Part shown: one piece after another, positions 1 through 8,814 of the stretch
Layout of the letters: each line of letters starts with the position of its first letter
How positions within the stretch are numbered: the stretch's first letter is position 1
From: Phymatolithon calcareum
Taxonomy: Eukaryota > Rhodophyta > Florideophyceae > Hapalidiales
Reading direction: 5' to 3'
NCBI GenBank assembly: GCA_977006965.1
Contig: OZ345377.1
Coordinates: forward strand, 806,001 to 870,000
DNA: 64,000 nucleotides
Position numbers and translations under genes: made by a program
The notes under the pieces: generated by a model
What the model was told of the DNA's origin: nothing
Databases searched by the model: none
The model's input: only the letters and a program-made list of their open reading frames with translations

Positions 1-905
1 ATTCACATAATACTGTTAACGGCCATAGCGACCGCCTCACAGCTCATCTCACGGAATCATCGAACTTGCTAAATCTCTAATTCCAGTTGAAAGCATCGTG
101 CTTGCACTTGAGCCTGTGGGCATGCGTCCTCTTCCAATTTTATGTGCCTATTCTGTGTGTTTTCGTCCTTATATCGTTCGGGGATATCTTGACTTTTAAG
201 TGGGACAGAGAGTCGCAATGACCAAGCGTGGTCTATGAGGATTTGAGCAGCCGACGTCAGCGTGTGTGGGAGTTCGTCAGGTAATATTATTCAAGACCCG
301 AGCCCTTCCCTTCTCACGGTCGAGACGAATGGACGGTTTGTATAGGTTGCCTGCATAGCTGGTTCCCAGGTCGTTCCCCCTGAAGTTTATACGCCGAAAA
401 TGAGAAGGCGAATTCGGGTGAAGCAAGGGAAGAAGATTGAATGCAGAGCAGAAGTAGAACGACACGTCATGCATAGCTGGGCAAAGCGAGCGAAGGAATG
501 CATAGGATGAGGAGAGCATGATGACAACAATTGCATTGCACTTGTTTTAGCAGTCCTCCACGTATCATTACAATGAGACCTTGATCTTACCCATGGAGGA
601 CCAGTACTCCAGCCACATTATGGAAGTTATGTATCGTTTAGAGTGTTGACGTGTAGGAAACGTTTCACAGGAAGGAAAGTTTTCCTACTGTACTGTACAC
701 GTCGATCCTTCCACCGCCGAGCACAATCTCCTGATCGTCCTAATTTGATATTGTTACATCACATCTGCATGATGATCTAACACATGCATCAAAAACAGGA
801 TTCAGTGCAGAAATTAGCAAATCCTCAGTCCTAATTGGTGACCACAAAGTGCAATCATAATATATTGAAGAGGTCAGAATATCAACAACATCGCTTCCGC
901 GCATC
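1..905. other. Upstream region without a recognisable gene
   Basis: Only short ORFs are present (for example a minus-strand 80-codon frame around 277-519) with no recognisable motif. I see no repeat, RNA gene or transposon end. It may hold the distal promoter of the 905-aa gene downstream. Confidence 0.4.
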
Positions 906-926
906 GTGTGTGTGTGCGTGTGTGTG
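906..926. repeat. (GT)n microsatellite
   Basis: A GT dinucleotide run interrupted once by GC lies about 190 nt before the first ATG of the next gene. It is followed by a (TCCC)n tract at about 1091-1111, immediately before that ATG. Both are simple sequence, probably in the promoter or 5' leader. Confidence 0.8.
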
Positions 927-1116
927 ACGCGCATTGCTAATCTCGCCCCTCCGCACGGTAGTGGACTGACTGTCGTCTGTGGACCGTGCCACAAGCCGCG
1001 ATTCCCGTTCTGCATACACCTTCACCGTTGCGACATGTGAACCACCGCCCGTCCGCGTCTCCAACCTTCAGCACGCCGACCCTCCGTCCGTCCCTCCCTC
1101 CCTCCCTCCCTGTGCA

Positions 1117-3834
1117 ATGCCAACCGCCCATGCGCAACCGTCGCAAAGCGACCCACGTGACGACGTGACACACTTCTGCTTCCCCTTCGCCCCACCGCCT
1201 GCCAACCCGTTCTGCGCGGACGGGAGCGCCATCGCCTTTGCGCGCGCCGGCACGCCGATCTTCACACATCCCTCCCTCCCCTCCACCGCGACCGATGAAC
1301 CGGACGACATCCCGCTCTCAACAGCCGCTCTCGTGCAGCGCCTCTCCCTTCAGCTGAACGCCGCATGCGCCGATGTGGAGCAGTTGCGTCGTCGCCTAGC
1401 CGCCCAATGCGCAGAGGTCGGCGTGCGCGGTTGCTGCGGACGCCACTGCCGTCACATGTGGTACAGAAAGTCAGCGCGTGGGACGCAGTGCACACTGCAC
1501 CGAACCGAGATGGCTGACAGCGATGCGACGGACAGATATCGCTCGACGGACGCGACTGACAATGATGTTCATGCGCGGGCTGACACCGATGCTCCAATAC
1601 CGGGAGCAGCCCCTGCGGACGAGAAGGGACCCGTGCCGGAAATGACATCAAGTCCGTGCAGCTCTGCGCGCTCAACGCCCAGTCTGCGCGGACGCGCGTC
1701 GGAGCACGCTCAGGAGCGAAAACCACTCGAGCATGTCGCGGGGAGCAGACCGGATGATGTAGCTGAGTGTGTGGCATCACCACGACGGTCAGAACAGAAC
1801 GTGGTATTCAAGAGCACGGAAGCGACGCCGGCAAGAAAATCCAGCACCGAGGGAGGTGACATGCCGTCCAGTGCGTGCACATCGGCCCGGTCGACCCCGC
1901 ACCGCGAATCGGTCAACGTTGGCGAGAGCGCATGCGCGACGGAGGGCCGGCATACAGACCCGTCCGACGAAACTGAAAGCATGTCGCCGGTCCTCTGTCG
2001 AAAGGGCGCGACGGGTGCCGTGCACCCCGCGCAATATTGCGCAGCGAAGGAGCGCGACCCTCCCGCTGGCGATGAGCTACTTACATCGACGGCGCAAACT
2101 GGCGGCTCCGGTCGGCAATCCGTCGCGTCCATAGACGCTGCTGAAAAGATGCCGGTCAGTGCATGTTCGTCCGCGTTCTCGACGCCCGTCGCGCAAAAGG
2201 GACGCCCCGGGGCGGACTGTTCGCGGCGACACACGCACGGATCGGTGGTGTCGTCCGCTGCGGATAGTGATTCGGGGCGAGTGGCGGGTGCGAGTGGGCA
2301 CGGGTCAATGTGTGGTGCAAGGGAAGAAGGGGTTGTTGCGGCGGAGAGTGATGTTGCTGGCGGTACGGGAAGTGCGCATTGTGCGAAAGATGAGGAGGAT
2401 AATGATGTGATGGCGAGAGCGTTTGCGAGACGGAATGGGGATTCTCTGGCTATTGCGCGCGTGCTCTTTTCTGAGCATGAAAGAGGAAGTGAGGAAGTTG
2501 ATGAGACATCAGGGGTTTCTGAAACAGTAACTGTGGACACTGTGGTTGAACAGGAGTCACTGCCAAAGTCGGAAGAGGATTTGACAATGGTACCGGGATG
2601 TAATATTGCACCAGAGCATGTCGTTCGGGTCACAGCGCAGCGCTTGCACGCTGCCGGCAAACGGTTCGGAACGCAAAAGGTCGGTGCAGATACGCAGTGT
2701 GCGAGGTCGGAGGAAGCACAAGAAATGGATGATGGAGAGGGGACGAGCGACGATGTGTCTTCAACTCGTCGAGATGATATTGCCCGTCATGGCGACGAAG
2801 CGCTGAGCAACACATGTGAAAATGTTGCGGATCTCCCATGTTCGTCAAAAGAGAGCGAGACGGATATTCTCGCAGTTCATTCCGGGTCAGAGTTGTCATC
2901 CGTGCGTCAAGCTGCAGAGTCGAGCAGCAAAGTAACTGGAGGTGCGGAGGAGGGGGAGAGTACCAGCCCTGACATAGTCTTCTTTGACGCCCCCAGCACA
3001 TTCATAGACGGAGCACCGCTGGATATCACCTCGGCTCAACGAAAAACAAGTACCTCGCAATCGAAGGTCGGTCTCGACCCTGCGTCAAAAAGTACGGTTT
3101 ACACCAAAGCTGCCGCAACCGTGTCTGCATTTTCATCGCGATATGACGGCGATCGCCCTGCGTTTTGCATGGGTTCCGTCCCGGCGAAATTGTACCGCAG
3201 ACTCCCAACCTCTGCAAAGTGGGGCGCGCCCTCTCTCCGCGCCAAGGCATGCGCGCTCGTACCGACGCCCGTCGCGCCGCCATCGGATACACCTGCAGCA
3301 CCGCAACGCACGGCTGCAGAAATGAGCGCAGGATGGCCTTCGGGGCATAAAGGTGGAGACGCGGAGATTCAAGAAGTGCGGGCAGGTGCCAGCGAAGGAG
3401 GTGCGGTACGCAAGGATGCTGAGTCCGAGTGCAGACGCGAGGTCGACGACGCGCTCAAGTCTGAGTGTATTGAGAGCGGCGCGACAGGCCGGTGCGGCGA
3501 GGAGGATGACGAATCGCGGCAGTTGGTTATTTCTGGAATTGTACGTGGAGCGCCAGGTTCTGCCATTCGCGAGCCAGCATCCGGTGATGTACGTCATGAT
3601 CCCGGGAATCAAAATTTGGCAACACACGTCATTGCAAACCGCTCCCGAAATACCGGAGAGGAAAATATTTTGCGGGGCGGAGAGGATATTGCCACCACGG
3701 TCCTTGAAGGTCGTGAACAAAAGGATGCAGCCCAAGGGCATGCTGCGCCGCAAGTGGAGTGTGACATACCGGTGCAACACGTGTTCCTTTGCGTCCTGTT
3801 GGGACTGCTCAGCCTGATGAGCTTAGCGAACTAG
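1117..3834 (+). CDS. Unrecognised 905-aa Ser/Thr-rich protein with C-terminal membrane tail
   Basis: The frame is open upstream to 979 but only from a GTG; the first ATG is at 1117, right after the (TCCC)n tract. The protein is intronless, low in complexity and rich in Ser, Thr, Ala and acidic residues. Residues about 65-101 are Leu- and Gln-rich and could form a short coiled coil. A 13-residue motif, M-x-S/V-S-x-C-S/T-S-A-R/F-S-T-P, occurs three times, at about 1644-1682, 1861-1899 and 2149-2187. The stretch at about 3150-3290 (DRPAFCMGSVPAKLYRRLP, then Pro-rich) looks less disordered. The last 17 residues (VFLCVLLGLLSLMSLAN) form a hydrophobic tail, so the product may be a tail-anchored membrane protein. 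I do not recognise the family. A 316-codon minus-strand frame inside it is probably a shadow of its codon bias. Confidence 0.65.
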   Translation: MPTAHAQPSQSDPRDDVTHFCFPFAPPPANPFCADGSAIAFARAGTPIFTHPSLPSTATDEPDDIPLSTAALVQRLSLQLNAACADVEQLRRRLAAQCAEVGVRGCCGRHCRHMWYRKSARGTQCTLHRTEMADSDATDRYRSTDATDNDVHARADTDAPIPGAAPADEKGPVPEMTSSPCSSARSTPSLRGRASEHAQERKPLEHVAGSRPDDVAECVASPRRSEQNVVFKSTEATPARKSSTEGGDMPSSACTSARSTPHRESVNVGESACATEGRHTDPSDETESMSPVLCRKGATGAVHPAQYCAAKERDPPAGDELLTSTAQTGGSGRQSVASIDAAEKMPVSACSSAFSTPVAQKGRPGADCSRRHTHGSVVSSAADSDSGRVAGASGHGSMCGAREEGVVAAESDVAGGTGSAHCAKDEEDNDVMARAFARRNGDSLAIARVLFSEHERGSEEVDETSGVSETVTVDTVVEQESLPKSEEDLTMVPGCNIAPEHVVRVTAQRLHAAGKRFGTQKVGADTQCARSEEAQEMDDGEGTSDDVSSTRRDDIARHGDEALSNTCENVADLPCSSKESETDILAVHSGSELSSVRQAAESSSKVTGGAEEGESTSPDIVFFDAPSTFIDGAPLDITSAQRKTSTSQSKVGLDPASKSTVYTKAAATVSAFSSRYDGDRPAFCMGSVPAKLYRRLPTSAKWGAPSLRAKACALVPTPVAPPSDTPAAPQRTAAEMSAGWPSGHKGGDAEIQEVRAGASEGGAVRKDAESECRREVDDALKSECIESGATGRCGEEDDESRQLVISGIVRGAPGSAIREPASGDVRHDPGNQNLATHVIANRSRNTGEENILRGGEDIATTVLEGREQKDAAQGHAAPQVECDIPVQHVFLCVLLGLLSLMSLAN

Positions 3835-4309
3835 CTGAGCGAACTTGGTCCAGACAGCCAGCGGGCAGGGCTAAGAATGAGTGGTGGCCGACAGAGAAAA
3901 TTTTTCAGACCTCCTTGGCACGCTTTGCTCTACAAGTCTCGGAACCGGGAAGCCATCTCTGTGCAAGCGGGCGGGCGGTGTGTGGATCGGGCGGCGGACA
4001 CTTTGTCAATGTTGAAGAAGAAGAATGTTTGGTTGACTGTGATGGCGCTAGATACCCTTGACGTCATACAAGATTACACGTAGCACGGATTCACTGTGCA
4101 CAAATTCACGCACCAGAAATAAATCTGGCTTTTCTTCAACGTTTTATCCTTCGATCCTGCCCGCGGGTATCAGGTCTTCTGGGATGAAATGCAATACTGA
4201 CAACGATAAGTACGTATGTGAAGTCACTTCACTCTCCGACCGGCTCAACCTGTTCTTCAACACCAAGACAAACGGTCAACACCCCACACACAAACTGGAG
4301 TGAACTCAC
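3835..4309. other. Intergenic region
   Basis: The region contains short overlapping plus-strand frames with no recognisable motif. The 3' part is CA-rich just before the next ATG, as expected for a 5' leader. I see no terminator or repeat. Confidence 0.4.
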
Positions 4310-5290
4310 ATGGGTTGGTGGTTGTTCAGTGCATTCGCGGTCCTGGCTGGTGCCTGCGCAGCGGTATGGGTGGGTGAGGCTGAAGCAGCGCGACGAAAAC
4401 TGTCCGATGAAACTGCTGATGAACGCAACGAGGAAAAAGTTTCGCCATTATTCACGATACTGGCAATCTTGGCGGCCGTCTGCGAGGTTCTGTTGAAGGG
4501 CGAAGACAAAGCAGTGTCAAGCAATATACCTTCTGCATCTGCTGTGGAGAAAGGCGGCGATGAGGAAACCGACGACTTCAATGTCGCGGAGCCGCGCACC
4601 AAGGTATGGATGAATGAGGTTGTGGAGCAAGCTGAAAATCTCGCGGCTCAAAAACCGAAGAACAAACACTCCGTGGAAGATACTGCCGTGGAAGAAGAAC
4701 AGTTGATCGGAGACCACGCAGAGAACAAGGATGCGTCACATTTGTGTCCAGAACAGCGGTCAGGAAACGGAAATGCGGAGCTCACGTTCAGCTTTTGTTC
4801 GCAATCGCCATCAGAACCGGGATACCGGCAGATGCGCGGGTCTGTACCCGCCGAGTCGTCGTCAACAGTCACAACGCCAGATGAAACTTGGGAGGGCTGG
4901 CGAAAGCCGGAAGGTGACCGAAAAGACAGCATGGGTAGTACGAAGATTACAATGCTTCATGATGAGGGCGGATTTTCCGACGACTCAAAGGGCGGTGAAG
5001 ATACTCGAGAACTTGACTTTGGTCACCGGACCCCTCTTCCTCCCATCATTGGCGACGACGAGCTTCATGAGTCGCCCATTTACTACGAGCTTGTGAACGG
5101 AAAGCCGAATATGAAACCTAGGAATACGAGTCTGGAAACTTTTGACGATCTGGGTGGGGAAGCACTGGCTGCAAAGGTGAAATACTCGAGTGAGTTTGCG
5201 GACAAGCTTAAAAGGAAGGCTAAGAAGATGTTTGGTCTTCATCAGGAGGGCAAGTTGGACAGGCATTCCACTAGGGCAATGCTTCGATAG
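4310..5290 (+). CDS. Unrecognised 326-aa protein with two N-terminal hydrophobic segments
   Basis: The ORF starts at an ATG in CACATGGG context after a CA-rich leader and ends at TAG. Residues 3-22 (WWLFSAFAVLAGACAAVWVG) form a signal peptide or membrane helix, and residues about 46-63 (PLFTILAILAAVCEVLL) form a second hydrophobic segment. The remaining 260 residues are acidic and polar and probably disordered. The C-terminus is more basic (KLKRKAKKMFGLHQEGK). A membrane-anchored protein with a soluble tail is the simplest reading. It lies 475 nt after the previous gene on the same strand, and both lack introns and carry a hydrophobic segment at one end. I do not recognise a family. Confidence 0.6.
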   Translation: MGWWLFSAFAVLAGACAAVWVGEAEAARRKLSDETADERNEEKVSPLFTILAILAAVCEVLLKGEDKAVSSNIPSASAVEKGGDEETDDFNVAEPRTKVWMNEVVEQAENLAAQKPKNKHSVEDTAVEEEQLIGDHAENKDASHLCPEQRSGNGNAELTFSFCSQSPSEPGYRQMRGSVPAESSSTVTTPDETWEGWRKPEGDRKDSMGSTKITMLHDEGGFSDDSKGGEDTRELDFGHRTPLPPIIGDDELHESPIYYELVNGKPNMKPRNTSLETFDDLGGEALAAKVKYSSEFADKLKRKAKKMFGLHQEGKLDRHSTRAMLR

Positions 5291-5913
5291 ATCTCACGCT
5301 GTAGGACAATAGGTTGTAAAATTTGACTGCTTGGATTTCGATGGCAGAACATTGCAAATTAGCAAGGTAGAAGAAGAAAACAGAAGAAAAATGAAATGAA
5401 AACTTCACGGTACGTTCTACTGTTAGGTCATGATGTAACCTGAGACATGCGGGAGGCTTTGAGAAGTTTCCGATTGTGCACAGAGGGCAGACTGGGTATT
5501 AAACCTAATTGGAATCGGACAACCTTGCTCTATAGTAGGCTAGTAGTAGTGATGTTGTGCTACAAGGGCGCAGCTCCTAAAAAGCTGCAAAATTGAACAG
5601 CGGCCATGTCCTATTGGCGTCTATTAGAGTATATTGCTATCGTCGACTGAGAGCTAGAGTATGTCGAAACAGAACGAAGCGCTTCCTCCAAGAAGGCCAC
5701 CAGGGGTAGAAGCGAGGTCGACGGACTTCAAAAGAACGAATTTGCTTCCAGTGCGTCAGCATGCCACGGCAGTCATGTGGAGGCCAGTACACTGTATATC
5801 AAGTAAATCATGAAAATGCAAACGAAAGTTTGAAAACATTCCGGCATTCTTCGGCTGGAAGGATGCAGTAGCTCAACGATGTGTCACGAACCTCAATGCC
5901 CAATGCTCAATCA
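5291..5913. other. Intergenic region
   Basis: The sequence is AT-rich with no ORF of note. I see nothing recognisable before the palindrome that follows. Confidence 0.4.
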
Positions 5914-5964
5914 ATGCTAGAGAAAGTGAGTACGCATGGCATGCGTACTCACTTTCTCTAGCAT
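5914..5964. repeat. Perfect 51-nt palindrome (25-bp arms, 1-nt centre)
   Basis: The left arm (5914-5938) begins ATGCTAGAGAAAGTGAGTAC, and the right arm (5940-5964) is its exact reverse complement around a single G at 5939. Pairing stops at both ends (A5913 faces A5965). The single strand would form a very stable hairpin. It lies about 380 nt upstream of the Cys-rich 587-aa gene. It could be a minimal foldback transposon or a small-RNA hairpin. Confidence 0.9.
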
Positions 5965-6347
5965 ACTAGGTGGGGACCTCTGTAGCGGCTCAAAGTATTA
6001 CTAATTCGGCACAACACGGAGGACGAAAAGTGCAATATGGGAATCAGAGAATTTCTCAGCGCCTTGTGGATAGGGGAAACTTCGGATCGATTAGTGATGG
6101 GAATTGCGTTTTTGGGAGACTACCTTGTTCCCAGATACCGACGAAGCCTTCGAAGACTTACTTCTTCTGCTTCTTTCAGGTTCAAATTCCACAAGTGCAC
6201 GCATTCTATTGGATATATTGGCGTTCCCATTTTCTCAATTTCCCATTTTCCCGGTTGGGAACTACAGTATTCGTTCATCGGCCCTTAATGTCGACCCAGT
6301 CGAGAATGGCTTTGCACCCAAGAGAAGCTAACTCAGACTAGGGCGTG
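5965..6347 (+). other. Leader region before the Cys-rich ORF
   Basis: Three overlapping plus-strand frames of 75-123 codons run through here without recognisable motifs. An in-frame TAG at 6339-6341 closes the downstream gene's frame, which fixes its start close to 6348. Confidence 0.35.
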
Positions 6348-8111
6348 ATGGCAGCGGAGATTTGCCCGCACCACCAGTGCACATGGGCCCGGGAGTGTGA
6401 GGAATGCCAGACCTGCTGGTTCCACTGTCTTCACAGATGTGGCCAAGATATCGAAGACGATGATGCAAATATCGTATCGTGTGAGGAAGACGTGCACTGC
6501 ACCCTGTGCAACCACTGCGAAATCCACTGCGAATGCTCTACCATTACGCCGGAGCAACCGTCGGAGCAAGACGCCCACTACGGAGGTGAGTGCGGCCATG
6601 ACGTGTCGTACATCAGCTGGAATGAATGCACGAGAGTGGTGGAAACCACAGACGAAGGCCTGGCGCTAGAGTGGGTCCGAGGCAAGAAACGGTCGGTCAG
6701 CGAGCTGCTGACGAGCCCCTACGTTTCCTTGCTAGACTTCAGGCGCGTAGTCCGACAACCCCGTCATCTCAGCCGGGTACGCGGCATGGCTGCGGCAGTG
6801 GCGCGCGGGAGGCTCACTCTCTGCGCTCCGGGCACTGCGCCTTGCACAGGAACGGTACTCCTAGACGCCCCTCTCCCCTACCCGGCGGGTGCATCCCCGC
6901 CAGCCGGCTTTGCGTCAGTGCAGAGCGAGGAGATACGACGTTGCTGGGAGCGGAGAAGCCTGAATAAAAAGGTCCTCTCGTGGACGGGAGTATCCCTGGG
7001 GAGGGTGCTCGTCCCTGTGGGAGGCTTCCCAGGCTTCAGCACGGCAGGGGCACGAGTCGCGTGCTCCTCAGAGGCGCGTGGCGACTTCCGTGTATCTCCT
7101 GGCCATGCGAGGGTGCCTTACGGCACGCTCGAGCTCCTCGGCGTACCCGGAATCGCGGGTGTGAGGGTATTCGCCGGCAGGCGGGACCTCACAACGTACG
7201 GTCGGGCGCGTGGGTGCATATCGCTTCACGCTCTGGAGGCCTCGCAGGAGCGGGGATACCTCGTGTTGGGCGTGACCCCAGGAACCTGCTTGGTGATCGG
7301 TGTCCCTCGACCTACTCAGGACCCTCAGATAGTCACTGACTATCTGGAGAGGTTGAGGATCGGGTACTCCGTGCCGAAGCTACCTTCGCATGTGGCAGCA
7401 TCCGCGGCCTCCAAGATCGCCCGCGCGGGAGTGGGAGCTTCTACTGACGGTATAAGCGTAGCTAAGTTAGCTAAGCGCGCGGGGTTATCGTCTCGTGAGG
7501 TGCTACTGTGCCTCCGGGATTACTCAGCATGCGATCTAGCATCAGATGACTCTGGTTGCTACGCTAGACTGTCTAGTGAAAGGGTCCCCGCCCGTAGAAG
7601 AATCCGCCTGAAACCTGTACGGCTGTCAAGACTGGTTGGATTGCTACTGGCAAAGACCGAGGGCGGTATCGTTGAAGCCCTGTCCGGGAGACCGGTCTCC
7701 GTCTCGTCCGGCCACGTCAGTGTCACCAGTGGTGTTGAACAACCGGTGCCCCCGACAGGCGACCCCTTGGTGAACGGCAGGGTGGGTCACGTGGCTGACG
7801 CTGTCGTGGTGGAGCTGTACCGGGGAGCGATGCTCCTGGGCAGCGTCGCGGTTGGCGACAGTTACGCTATCGAGGAAGTAGGCCGCTTGTTAGGTCTGCA
7901 TCACAACGGGACATGTCGGAACGCCGTCGTGCTGATAACCGCCCACGAAGGGGTCTCGATTCTACGCGAGTCCGGCGGAACGGACTACGCTGGCTGGTAT
8001 CGCGAACGTTGCCTGATGCTGCTCAAAGGTCTCCAAGAAGTGGCGGTGGTCCACGGCCCGACTGGCACGGGGTCGCGTGTTACATTGAAAGAAATGTTAC
8101 AAGTGATGTAA
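6348..8111 (+). CDS. Unrecognised 587-aa protein: Cys/His-rich N-terminus, possible helix-turn-helix
   Basis: The frame is bounded upstream by TAG at 6339-6341; a GTG at 6345 precedes the ATG at 6348, which I choose. The first ~63 residues contain about 13 Cys plus several His in C-x2-C and C-x3-C spacings (for example CEECQTCWFHCLHRC and CTLCNHCEIHCEC), which suggests zinc binding. The body is Gly-, Val-, Arg- and Ala-rich. Residues about 365-392 (GISVAKLAKRAGLSSREV) resemble a helix-turn-helix. There is no signal peptide or membrane helix. The ORF is visibly more GC-rich than the AT-rich DNA on both sides, so its origin may differ from its neighbours (transfer, capture or a viral or plasmid source), but no family motif identifies it. 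Confidence 0.65.
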   Translation: MAAEICPHHQCTWARECEECQTCWFHCLHRCGQDIEDDDANIVSCEEDVHCTLCNHCEIHCECSTITPEQPSEQDAHYGGECGHDVSYISWNECTRVVETTDEGLALEWVRGKKRSVSELLTSPYVSLLDFRRVVRQPRHLSRVRGMAAAVARGRLTLCAPGTAPCTGTVLLDAPLPYPAGASPPAGFASVQSEEIRRCWERRSLNKKVLSWTGVSLGRVLVPVGGFPGFSTAGARVACSSEARGDFRVSPGHARVPYGTLELLGVPGIAGVRVFAGRRDLTTYGRARGCISLHALEASQERGYLVLGVTPGTCLVIGVPRPTQDPQIVTDYLERLRIGYSVPKLPSHVAASAASKIARAGVGASTDGISVAKLAKRAGLSSREVLLCLRDYSACDLASDDSGCYARLSSERVPARRRIRLKPVRLSRLVGLLLAKTEGGIVEALSGRPVSVSSGHVSVTSGVEQPVPPTGDPLVNGRVGHVADAVVVELYRGAMLLGSVAVGDSYAIEEVGRLLGLHHNGTCRNAVVLITAHEGVSILRESGGTDYAGWYRERCLMLLKGLQEVAVVHGPTGTGSRVTLKEMLQVM

Positions 8112-8679
8112 ACGACCGTGAGCCACGGCATCTATGGTGCAGTGAGCAATGCGCCTATCTAGTACAGCGACGCGCACCTCATTCGACTTTGGGGTCGAAG
8201 AATGCTTCGCGCTCTGTAACGCTGAGCACGACGGTACGCCGGCTGAATGAACAATGCAGGGGGTGCGGAATTCGATGTCGTCTCGTGCAAATAGCTGGTC
8301 CCGTGCAATGCGCGTGGCCCGGACACAAATGCAACGCTCTCCATCAGACAAAATCCTCATGCAGCTCAGTAAACGTTTTGGCTTATGATATGGAATGCGC
8401 GGCAGATAATGATTGCCTAGATTTCTCTATCAACTCGGAATCTCTCCTTGGTGATGCGAGGGTAAATTTTCGTTAATGAGTCTATATGATTTTCTGTGAT
8501 GCCTTCCGGAGTAGAAACAGGTCTTGAGTAGTGATATCATCGATTGAGAAACTGACAACGTGGCCTGTAACACTTACCAGGAACCTCGAAATATCTTTTC
8601 GAATGTTAACGGCGTCTAGAGTCGCTGGGATCTTGGTCTAGATCGATGGAGCTGAATTAATAGATGAACTCGAATTGCT
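8112..8679. other. Intergenic region, hAT flank
   Basis: I see no supported gene. A plus-strand frame that begins inside the preceding gene runs to about 8476 but is probably a shadow. The region ends at the target duplication of the hAT element. Confidence 0.4.
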
Positions 8680-8687
8680 GTCTGGAC
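8680..8687. repeat. hAT-1 target-site duplication, left
   Basis: GTCTGGAC, identical to 10920-10927 on the other side. Confidence 0.93.
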
Positions 8688-8712
8688 CAGGCAATGGGAG
8701 CAGTATACTGCT
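8688..8712 (+). repeat. hAT-1 terminal inverted repeat, left
   Basis: A 25-bp repeat, exactly the reverse complement of 10895-10919. The similarity stops abruptly at the inner side. Confidence 0.95.
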
Positions 8713-8814
8713 TATTTATTGGGACCAACCGCAAGAGTGCAATAGATACTGCAATAGCTCTCGAACTTCCAATATCCTATTGCTATTGCAATAGAGGTAA
8801 TAGGCTTGAATCTG

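Noticed and set aside
1710-2660. 316-codon minus-strand ORF
   Set aside because: Lies wholly inside the 905-aa plus-strand ORF. Its Ser/Thr/Ala composition is what the reverse of that codon usage gives.
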